Source of the DNA: Viola odorata
Taxonomy: Eukaryota; Streptophyta; Magnoliopsida; Malpighiales; Violaceae
Assembly: GCA_963691705.1 (NCBI GenBank)
Contig: OY829544.1
Coordinates: 35,919,917 to 35,983,916 of the forward strand
Length of the DNA stretch: 64,000 nucleotides
Direction: 5' to 3'
Each line of letters opens with the position of its first letter. The stretch's first letter is position 1. The translations under genes were made by a program, and so were the position numbers. This document shows positions 55,599-64,000 of this stretch, in pieces. The notes under the pieces are model-generated. The model was given only the letters and a program-made list of their open reading frames with translations, did no database searches and had not been told where the DNA came from.

Positions 55599-56466
55599 TG
55601 ATACGATCCTAGTTGCCTAGGATGCGCTTTCTCAACGATCCAGTTCGGGTTTGGATTTCGGATGCGGAATAGATAGTTCTCACTAGAGAAGGAGCGTCGA
55701 CAAGAGTCCACTAGCCTACGCTGAATACCTAGATGAGGTTTTCACAAGAGTCCACTTGTGAGAGGAGGTTGAATCGAGTCCACGATTCGTCGCAACTTTA
55801 ATTTTACTTGCTCAAGCTTGGCTTGCGAAACCGAGAAAGACACAAGGTTCGAGTCCACGACCAAACAAGAGGAAATACTCTTTCAAAGACAAAGTCTCAA
55901 TATCAATTTGATTGGGTAAAAATAACGTACCAAATAATGAAGAGGGTGGCTCCTTTAAATAGGAGAAACCCTAATTCCTTACAATAGGAATCCTTTCCTT
56001 AATAAAACTGCTAATTAATTAATTAAAATAAATCTAAACTAATTTAACTAATTAATAAGGAAACTAATTAAATAAATTCATAATTAATAAAGGTAGGAAT
56101 TGCCAGCCAAAAAGAAGGAAAATCCAGAAATTCCTTCTTTGGCGCAAGTTGCACTTTCCAGGATGTGATCACGCCGAGACAGGGCGTAATCACACCGCAA
56201 ACGAAGCGGAAGACATTCATGCTTCTGTTCCTGGAGTGATCACGTCTAGATGTGGCGTAATCACGTCCATTTTGCGCAAGGAAATCTCGATGGGCATAAC
56301 TTTTGATCCACCCGTCCGATTGAACTGAAACTTATCCCAAAGGCAAGCTAACATCTTGAAGTTTCCATCAGGCCTTTGTTCCCTCAAATCGGACTCCGTT
56401 TACTTGTCCATATGCTTATTGTAAGCATGCGATGCACCATGCATGATACATCCTAAGATCGTATCA
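55599..56466 (-). repeat. 5' LTR of the gag-only element
   Basis: 868 bp, same length as its partner. It ends flush against the CAAGG duplication within the mariner-like transposase gene. Confidence 0.9.
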
Positions 56467-57290
56467 CAAGGGTGACTGCATTTGTGCACACCTCTGTACT
56501 ACACTGAATTATTGATGGTAAGGTGTTTAATCTTCCAAGTGTTCTCTTCTTAATGTGAGGTATCTTGTAGGTGTTACTCCCATCATATTTCAACACTTCA
56601 TTCATACATGTCTGCAATGTCAAGAAAATGTAGTTGCTATTCTTCACCGAGAATGTCTCGTATGCATTTTCCACAACCTCTATTAATTGAACAATGGACT
56701 TAGCACACTCTTTGCTCTGGAGTGATTGAATTGATCTAAAGAAGCCTAAGTCCAACACATTCAAATATGGAGAATTTGGAGGTTGATTAACAAGAGAGAT
56801 ATTTAGTCCACAGCCTTTAACTGCACACAAAAATTGAATATCATCAGGGTGTATATGTGTCTTCGCATTGTCTTGTTGAATAAAAATCCTCTCAATTATC
56901 CTATCAGTAGGCCATTTACTGGCAATGGCTGGCAGAACTTTCCCTATCATGAACTCCCTAATCACATTTCTGGTGATGTTAGTAATTGGTTTGATCTTTA
57001 CTGTACCACGCGGTCTGTTTTGACTCGATCTAACAGCTGCTATAGATTCAACTAATGAAAAAACACCAATTTTACCATTAAAGGTACAAATACCATTCGA
57101 GTCATATATAGGCCACGCAACCGTAGCTAAGAACATAACTTTAGGAATATAATTTGAGTTTTTAATTGATCTTACCGGTTCAGGATCATCGTGCAGGAGG
57201 TAATATCTCTGTCATCTCTTGCTCAAGAAGAACCATTTCTCATCAATGTGGACTGTGTTCTCCATGTTCTTGAAAGTTGGAGAGTGTGGT

Positions 57291-58828
57291 TGATCATCAC
57301 TCAAATGTAATAATATTTTCTGATGCCTAAATGCACAAATAAAATGTGTAAAGGGCAAGACAGGGTCGAACCACAGAGACTGAAGGAATATAAAAGTCAA
57401 TTTTTAAATTATGACGGAGAGTAAATGCAGCCAAACGCAAAAGTAACACTAGGGGGGTTATGTTGATTAATATAATTAATCAACGCAGATGTGGTAGCTA
57501 ACAAGACAAATAATTAAAGCAGATATCAAGGGCACGAAAGTAAAACACAATCATAGGCAAGATAACAAAAAGAGATAGTGAATACGAAAATAGATTCAGA
57601 TAGGATAGGATCTTAGCAAGGGGTGTTCTCGGGTTTCTTTCAGAGTTAGTCAATCATCGGCTCAAGGATATTCCATCCTTATACCATAGACATGCTATAG
57701 GAGCCAAGTTTCCACTTAAACTCCCTACTTACCTTCGTAGATTGAAGCTATCCCTCGTTTCCACATATGAGGTAGCCTTGACGTTTCGCCGTCCCCCCAG
57801 GCACGAATGCGGGGAGGCAATACTCAAAATGCCCATGAAGCGGAGGTAAGACATATCTAGGGCACGATACCCCTCAGTTTGTCAAGCTCGTGGCAGCACC
57901 CTAATCGACCGGTTGCCCTAGATTGGTGAAATCACACTATAGCAACTTCTCCGCTCTAGGCGTCTACTACTCCTAATGGCCTCACGTCAGTTATTATCAT
58001 TAAGATGACATTAATCACAAAGAAACACTAGTAGTTGATCAAGCTCCTAATAATTCCAAGTGAAAATAACAAGATAGTGGCAAACAAACGAATATGACAA
58101 TAAAGATGTATTAAGCACATTTAGGCCTCTTAACTAATCCTTGCAACCCTTGAAACACCCTTTACTAAGATAAAGAAGTTTAACTACTCATAATCATATA
58201 TGAAAAGTAAATGGAAATAACAATTAACATAAATAAATTAAAAGATGATAAAGGAAAGCTTTTAGAATAAACCAATAGAGAGTTCAATAAACCAAAGGAG
58301 AGAAGCTTGCTCCTCTTTACAAACCGGCGACACCCTCTAAAATAAAGAACACAAATCCCTAAAATTAAGGTAAGGGTAAAGTGATGTCTCAATGTCAGCC
58401 CCCTTACAAAAACCCTAAAACTAAGCCTAAGTATCCTAACAACCCGCTAGGGTACAAAAACAGCTAAGAGGAGAAAATGACAACCCATGACAGCACATGC
58501 CCTTCAGGGGGAATATTCTGGAATCTCTGGGAGCTCGCCTGACACCTTCTAAAAATGCATGGAATCCTGTGTGAATCTTAGGAGATTCTTCTCTTTAGCT
58601 TTCAATTAGGAGCGGATGCAGAGGTATTCAGGGCAAGAGACTACTCACTGGTCTGGTTAGCGTCAAGGGCATGACGACACTCTGATCTTCTAGGCCATGA
58701 AGCTTGAAATCCCAAGAATTCTTTCAAAAATGCATGTTTTCGTTCATTTCCTCCTTTTGGCACTGATCTGCAATAAAGATGAAAGCAGAGGTAATTTAGC
58801 AGAATCATGCTTAAGACACATGCTATCA
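57291..58828 (-). repeat. 3' LTR of Athila-like element B (1,538 bp)
   Basis: On the minus strand it runs from TGATAGCATGTGTC (58,828) to GAGTGATGATCA (57,291). It is the complete reference for the other LTRs of this family at 1,290-6,345, 2,037-5,532, 15,402-18,619 and 16,323-17,979. Purine-rich GGGCAGTGTGGGGATGT stands directly before its start. Confidence 0.88.
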
Positions 58829-60606
58829 AACATCCCCACACTGCCCAATGCTCGCCCTCGAGTATTAACAAAATTGAAAACCACCTCATGTTATGACATA
58901 CATCTTCAATCCCTTAATACATAGAATTGACAACTCATTCGACAAGCTGCACCCAACCAAAACACACCCTTCCCTAGACAAGCACCTACACCAGATTAAT
59001 AGGATAACGACCCTATCAATCAGACTTTCCCAGACCAAGCCTATTCACCAGCAGTCCTCACATGGATAAGTGTTTACACTCACACTCGCAACAAAATATG
59101 TGTTTAGGCTAATCACTCAAAAATGCAAATAACACAACACAAGGCAGAGTTTGCACGTCAATCCGAGTACGTAGTACACATGCGAGGGCAATCTAGCGAT
59201 CAGAGAGAACTTTGCAAAAAGAAAAAGAAAAAGAAAAAGTAGGGGAGGGTATGAAGGAAAAGAAAGAAAAGAGGGAAAATAAAATAGAAGTAAAAGAGGA
59301 AGGAAAAGGAGAAAAGAAGAGAAAGAAAAAGAAAAGAAAAGAAAAGGGAAGGAAGGAGAAGACAAATCTGGAGGTGGAGTATTCCTTGGCTAGAAGGAAA
59401 GTGAATCGGTGAGTAACACCCGCTGGAGAGGGCACGACAGCGAGGGCTAGACGATGGCTTTGGTGCTCTTCTATGGAGGAGATCTTCGCCTGCTTCGAGG
59501 GCACGAATTGATTGTCTTTTTGCTGTGCTTGCTCTACTTTTATTTGATTTATATATTTGAATTTTTTTGTTTTTGGAATAGGCAGGCACGAATCTTTCTT
59601 CCTCGGCTCGCTCTTTAAATTCTAGGAGCTGGAGTTGGCAATCTTTGAATACTTCTTTGAGCGATTGACTTCGAGGGCTTGATACTTGATTTTACTTCCC
59701 CACACTTAGGCTTTGTTGTGGTGGGTAAGTAATCTGACGTTGCTGTCTTGCCCTCGATTTTTGATTTCCGCAGTTGCTCTGTCTTGCCCTTGATCTTTAT
59801 TTTTCTCCCCACACTTATCTTCTTCAATGTCTAGCCCTTGCCATTCGTAATGAAGAGTGTTACTCACCTGCCAAGGAAGGATTAAAGAAAAAACTCAAGT
59901 GGTTAGAAGAGAAAACAAGGAGGGAATGGGTGTCGAGGGTATGAAAAAGGAAAGAAAAATGGAGAAAGAAGGGAAAAATAGATAAAAATAAAAAGAAAGA
60001 AAGAAAAATTGCAAAGTCTCTTCGTCGTTTCGTTGCTTTCCCCCATCTAATGGTGCCTATACCCAGGGATATCATGCAAACCTAGCCAATGCCTAGTCAA
60101 GCATTAAATAACACATGAATAAAATGACATGAAGCTCAATGTGCTCACAGGGTACTAATTGTGACTATTGGTCTCTAGGGCATGACTGGTCATAAGGACA
60201 AGTAGATCAAGATGTGCAGGATCAGGTATAGATGCAATAAATGACAAGTTTCTCCTATGCATCAGAAGTCAAAAATGCATGTCCATTATGAGGGTTTTAA
60301 AACAGGGCAGTGGCAAAATTACTAGCAAAGTCTAAAAATAAAAAATCCGAAATGCGGATTTTTTTTAAAAAAAAATCCGAAAAAATATTCAATTATGCAA
60401 CAAGCTAAAAATTAAACATGCAAGCAAACACACAAATAAATCCCTCCCCACACTTAGGCAGCGCATTGTCCTCAATGCGAGAAGGGCACACAAAAGAGTT
60501 CAACAAAAATTAAAGGAGTATAGTACAACGGAATTAAAGAAAAGCAATAAAAATGTTTTGAACCCTCCTCGAGGGCAAGATAAATTGTTCGGGGGGGGGG
60601 GGGGGG
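58829..60606 (-). other. 3' untranslated region of Athila-like element B
   Basis: Matches 1-1,289 in reverse from 58,829 to 60,110. A purine tract of AAAAGAAAAG type spans 59,213-59,365 on the plus strand, and a G run (about 60,591-60,606) marks its far end. A near-perfect hairpin AAATCCGAAATGCGGATTT lies at about 60,344. No gene is seen; frames here are low-complexity. Confidence 0.7.
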
Positions 60607-60971
60607 TCAGGAGGGGGGGAGATTGCGCCTCGCAACTTCAGCCGTCAAGGCCTGAAGCTCAGTAAGGATGACTTGTAGTAACCGCTCAACCGCGGGAGTC
60701 TGAAGAGTAGATGGGCTAGAGGGGTTGCTTACTGGAGTGGCATTGGGGGCACGATTAGATTCATTTTCATGGGCACGAGGGACTGGAGAAACTCGGGGCC
60801 TCGAAAGATCAGGATAGTTGAAGTTGCCTCCGTGCTTCGTTCCAAAACACCCTGTGAGAGACATAAATGACCCATACCATCAAGGGTACATACGTCTAAA
60901 TCTTTAAAAGCAAGTGGCTCACTAAGGTCAACTGACTTCAAATCTACATTATGCAAATTGACGGCAAGCAA
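60607..60971 (-). pseudogene. Frameshifted tail of the Athila ORF
   Basis: Two short overlapping frames on the minus strand (60,971-60,729 and 60,864-60,607) follow the Athila ORF-1 gene. One encodes LLQVILTELQALTAEVARRN at its end, a short coiled helix. They are probably the C-terminal part of that gene after shifts. Confidence 0.5.
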
Positions 60972-61045
60972 AGTTATGAGAGATCCTGAAATGGGACCAC
61001 AAGAGTTATTCTGAACATGAATAATGGCTGAAGCGATCCAAAATC

Positions 61046-62524
61046 CTAGATTAACACCCTACGTTTATGCTTCATACACCACAACAAAAACAGTTCTTGC
61101 AATGACAGCTGGCCTGATGAATTAAATCTAGCTGCGAAGGTGAGGGCAACAAATCGATCCAAGATTCTTAGGGTAGGATCAGTAAGTTCATGGGCTTTGG
61201 ATGATTTTGGGTTAAACTCAGCACTAGGATTGTTGGTCAACTCACGAAAAGCCACATCAGCATCAAAACCAGCAGGGATTACAGTCAAAGCATTTTTATA
61301 AGCACTAGACTTAAGTTCATCAGGCTTGACAAAATTAAGCATGCAATTAAATTCATTAAGGGAAAGTTTGGACCATCGGTTTGACAAACGAAAGTTGATG
61401 TCATAAGGCGAAGATAAATTAGGTCCAAACTTTCCTTTCGGCTTATAGTGCTCAGATGCAACCCAAAAAGTGGTAAAGAACTCAAGTGAGAGCTCAACAA
61501 AGGTTGGGTGTTCTAAAAAGAATAGTGGTTCCCAACCAATGTTCCCTACTAGCTCTCGGACTCGAGTTTCGAGTCCTATTTTGCTCAAAAAGTCTAGATC
61601 CTAGCGCGCGCATGGGCTAAAGCCTTTGGAGTTCAGAGAGTGCAATTTAACAAGAGATGGTTTATCATGAAAAACTAACCAAGCATGGGGACTAGAAAGG
61701 TCAGAAATTACCTAGACTGAAGTGGATCGAGGGGTGGAAGTAGGGACAGTTATCCTGCCCTCGACAACTGAATCGTCCTCCTGCCCTTGACTAGCCTTCT
61801 TCGAAGTCAAGGGCTTAACCTTGCCCTTGCTGGGGGATGAGAGCTTCCTCTTTCTGTCTACCGGCGTTTTTAGTTTTGCCGGCAGCTCAGCTCTGGCCGG
61901 AGCTTTAGATTTTCCTTTCTTTGTCGTCTTCTTTACTACGGTCTCCTCTTCTTTCGCTTTCTTCTCGACTTCTACTATTTCCGTCGCTTCTCGTTCCAAA
62001 CCCTCATCTTCCTCATCGGCAGTATCATTCTCACCTGATACCTCCTCGCCGGCAGCGGTCTGTTTGACCTCTTCCTCTGCTTCAATCTCGGCCAGCTGCT
62101 CAATCTCCTGATGGTCCGAATCGGAGGCCAAAAATTTATCTAGGGCGTCCTCTACCGTGAGCTTCCTAGTGGCAGCTGGCGAAGGCTTTTTGGGTTTGGC
62201 CTTGGTCTTGCCGCTAGCAACTGCGGACTCAGGTGGAAGTCTCACCACTCGGTCGGATCTGGTCATGGTTGACGTTGGTGGGATGGATCCGGTGATCTCA
62301 ATGTCATCTTCAATGGGAGTAAACTCTGCAGCCCACGAGTCAGAGGGCAGCGAAGGGTTTGGGGGTTGTGAAATGGCAAAATCTGGGTTAGTGTTTGATG
62401 GAGGAGTGGATGTCTAGAAGGATCCAGGTGAGGAGGGAGATGGAGAAGCGATGGGGCTTTCAGGGTCGTCGACTGGATGTGGTCCTGCCGCGAGCTTGTG
62501 GGCAACTTTCTTGACTCTCGGCAT
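61046..62524 (-). pseudogene. Athila ORF-1 type (env-position) gene, three nonsense codons
   Basis: One frame from MPRVKKVAHKLAAGPHP (62,524) to 61,046, 492 codons, broken by TAG near 62,414, at 61,712-61,714 and near 61,603. The N-terminal half is rich in Ser/Pro, then Glu/Lys (ATEIVEVEKKAKEEETVVKK), with an NLS-like KLKTPVDRKRKLSS. The C-terminal half is the Athila ORF-1 type domain (PF03078-like): RVRELVGNIGWEPLFF, ELSLEFFTTFWV, FRLSNRWSKLSLNEFN. It lies between pol and the 3' LTR, where Athila elements carry an env-like gene, though no signal peptide or membrane segment is seen here. All three breaks are TAG, as expected from CAG or TGG by a single transition. Confidence 0.75.
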
Positions 62525-62666
62525 TGGAGAAAGTGATAGATGTGACTGGGGTTGATGGGGATAGAGGTAGTGTGTTTGTGTGGGAGAGAGAGATAGTGAT
62601 AATTGGAGGGAGATTGAAGATGAAGGAGGTGCATGTGAGACAGAAGGTTGTGCTGATGTCTAACAT

Positions 62667-63081
62667 AAATGGCTCTGCCTTTATTAATTAGGGCTTGCTT
62701 TTTATCTACTGGTGTTGACGTGGCGCCTTGGGCTTAGAGGAGTAACGGGCCCGAGCGTATCCCAACCACCAAAAAAGTACCTTTTAAAATTTGAAAAATA
62801 TGTGGTTAGAATAGATGAGGACAAAAAGAGAGAATAAAAGAGTTAATATTAATAATAGAGAATAAAATCATCTTGGAAATGGAAAGGACAGAGGAGAGAA
62901 AGATGGGATAAAATATACGAAAATAAAATAATAAAAGGGAAATCTATTTAAATAAAAATATAATCAGTAAAAATCAAAAGATATAAAAAAGATAAGGGAA
63001 AGGAAAAAGGGATGGGACAACATATGAGATGCCTCCAGTGCGGCCTGTTTAATCGTCTGGGCCTCGACGTGTACTGACGGT
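62667..63081 (-). other. Pol to ORF-1 spacer of Athila-like element B
   Basis: About 415 bp, non-coding, with an A/G-rich stretch at 62,770-63,010. It includes the probable promoter and leader of the ORF-1 gene. Confidence 0.5.
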
Positions 63082-64000
63082 CTAGGGCTCGACAGGTGGA
63101 GGAACCACCATCATTTCTTCGACTGTCGAGGGCTTGAATCCTTCATAGAAGGGCTTCAACCCATGACTGTTTACTTTGAAAATTATTCCTATGTCCGAAT
63201 TTTGGATCTCAATTGCACCATGATCAAAAATCGTCGTGACCACGAAAGGTCCCGTCTACTTGGACTTAAGTTTTTCTGCAAAAAGACGCAAACGTGAGTT
63301 GTACAATAATACTTTTTGTCCTACGGAGAAAGATTTAGGAAGAAGTTGCTTATCGTGATAGGTCTTTGTCTTGCCCTTGTAGAGCAGAGCATTTTTATAA
63401 GCATCGTCCCTCAATTCTTCTAGTTCCTGAATCTGTAAGCGGCGGTGTTGACCGGCGTGCCCAAGATCCATGTTGACTTTGCGGATGGCCCAGAATGCTT
63501 TGTGCTCTATCTCTACTGGAAGATGACAAAATTTTCCGTATATAAGTCTGTAGGGTGTCATGCCAATCGGGGTCTTGAAAGCTGTTCGATAGGCCCATAA
63601 GGCATCATCTAGCTTTAAACTCCAATCCTTGCGAGATTGGTTGACCATTTTTTCTAATATGGACTTTATTTCTTGGTTAGACACCTCAGCCTGGCCATTC
63701 ATTTGAGGGTGATAAGCCGTGGAAGTTTGGTGATGGACTCCGTATTTGTTGAGAAGGGATGATACCACTCGGTTGCAAAAATGAGTGCCACGATCACTGA
63801 TCAGGGCACGAGGTGTACCAAATCTATTAAAGATGTGGGTGCACAGGAAGTTGACTACCACTTTAGAATCATCGGTTCGAGTTGGCTTGGCTTCAATCCA
63901 CTTGGAAACATAATCTACGGCAAGAAGAATGTAGATATTGCCGAAGGAATTTGGGAAGGGGCCCATGAAGTCGATACCCCAAATGTCAAATATTTCACAA
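63082..64000 (-). pseudogene. Athila integrase, partial at the window edge, one nonsense codon
   Basis: The frame enters from beyond 64,000 ([20 protein letters not shown]) and runs to 63,082. The DDE catalytic residues are intact: [18 protein letters not shown] and [10 protein letters not shown]. The block [20 protein letters not shown] is typical of Athila integrase. A TAG at 63,256 replaces the tryptophan of the usual KSRWTGPF block; after it the frame continues (TGPFVVTTIFDHGAIEIQN, VNSHGLKPFYEG), so the C-terminal module is otherwise preserved. Upstream RT and RNase H are off the right edge. Confidence 0.9.

Larger units (their letters stand above)
50992..56466 (-). mobile_element. Gag-only chromovirus-like LTR retrotransposon, 5,475 bp, TSD CAAGG
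   Basis: Two LTRs of 868 bp each, 50,992-51,859 (3') and 55,599-56,466 (5' in the sense of the element), start TGATACGA and end ATCGTATCA. CAAGG is duplicated exactly (50,987-50,991 and 56,467-56,471). The interior carries gag but no protease, RT or integrase, and in their place an unrecognised ORF region. Minus-strand ATTCGAGGACGAATCTTC followed by purines precedes the 3' LTR, a polypurine arrangement common in Tekay/Del-type elements. By eye about 25 differences separate the LTRs, or about 97 percent identity. Confidence 0.9.
50976..57290 (-). pseudogene. Mariner-like (DD39D) transposase, C-terminal half, split by an LTR element
   Basis: Coding pieces are 56,472-57,290 and the last codons at 50,976-50,991. 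The catalytic D triad of plant mariner-like transposases is present: VHIDEKWFF, FIQQDNAKTH and NSPYLNVLD; counting from the second to the third aspartate gives exactly 39 residues, the plant DD39D spacing. The usual SPD next to the last site is SPY here. Further family blocks are LGFFRSIQSLQ and YIFLTLQTCMNEVLKYDGSN. One TGA follows FFLSKR. Removing the LTR element at 50,992-56,466 with one CAAGG restores the ending AVTLVSP and a TAG. The N-terminal half (helix-turn-helix part) lies beyond 64,000, cut off by the Athila insertion at 57,291. The enzyme would cut at CTCCCTCC-type ends and duplicate TA. Confidence 0.9.
57291..64000 (-). mobile_element. Athila-like Gypsy element B, 3' part (continues right of window)
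   Basis: Read on the minus strand: integrase (64,000-63,082), an Athila ORF-1 type gene (62,524-61,046), a long non-coding 3' region and the 3' LTR (58,828-57,291). It is inserted in the mariner-like transposase gene, next to GTGGT at 57,286-57,290, which should be one copy of the target duplication. The 3' LTR and 3' region match element A at the left of the window in the opposite orientation. Confidence 0.88.

Noticed and set aside
57340..57385. tRNA T-arm-like GGGTCGAACC in Athila LTR ends (also 15,484, 16,398, 6,258 region)
   Set aside because: Recurs at the same place in each LTR copy and has no cloverleaf around it; part of the LTR.
59117..59589. Ser/Phe- or Lys/Glu-rich frames over the purine tract
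   Set aside because: Simple AAAAGAAAAG repeat read in several frames; same tract seen as pyrimidines at 780-905 in element A.
60591..60620. Long G run as polypurine tract of element B
   Set aside because: It is on the plus strand, so it is a C run in the sense of the minus-strand element, and it lies 1.7 kb from the 3' LTR. The real tract is next to 58,829.

Overview
This is a eudicot-type plant nuclear window dominated by transposable elements. The evidence is one intact plant-specific gene (a HECATE-type bHLH regulator), Athila-, Tat- and Tekay-like Ty3/Gypsy LTR retrotransposons, a Ty1/Copia element, CTCCCTCC-type Stowaway MITEs, a hAT MITE and a plant DD39D mariner-like transposase. No rRNA, tRNA, CRISPR or bacterial-style operon was seen. 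The species cannot be named from this sequence.

Layout. 1-6,345: 3' end of a + strand Athila-like element whose 3' LTR contains a minus-strand LTR of the same family, which in turn contains a 2.1 kb solo LTR. 6,346-7,948: two further LTR remnants. 8,600-12,054: a complete non-coding LTR element (3.46 kb, TSD TAAGT). 12,513-25,290: an old Athila 5' LTR, primer site and gag stub, split by a 5.8 kb solo-LTR nest and a decayed Copia element; a second LTR copy at 24,237 lacks both insertions and acts as a built-in empty site. 25,300-32,800: the only gene-like island, with HECATE on the minus strand, three Stowaway-type MITEs and a hAT MITE. 32,818 to beyond 64,000: what looks like one mariner-like element (or a small host locus) cut into pieces by three later LTR elements.

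The mariner-like unit, with later insertions removed, reads: TIR-like start, a + strand acidic ORF with DLNxxP motifs, two divergent 122-codon coiled-coil ORFs that align without gaps at their C-termini, then a minus-strand DD39D transposase whose N-terminal half lies past the right edge. The insertions are: a 14.8 kb Tat element (33,742-48,531, TSD ATTAG) with a sense gag-pol and four antisense ORFs, two of them homologous and one with a frame-preserving intron; a 5.5 kb gag-only chromovirus-like element (50,992-56,466, TSD CAAGG) in which an unrecognised ORF region replaces pol; and a minus-strand Athila element (57,291 to edge) with integrase and an Athila ORF-1 type gene.

Nearly all element genes carry nonsense codons, mostly explicable by C-to-T change on one strand. 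The only gene here with all features of a working host gene is HECATE. The most unusual structures are the divergent coiled-coil ORF pair beside the mariner transposase and the four-gene antisense block of the Tat element.
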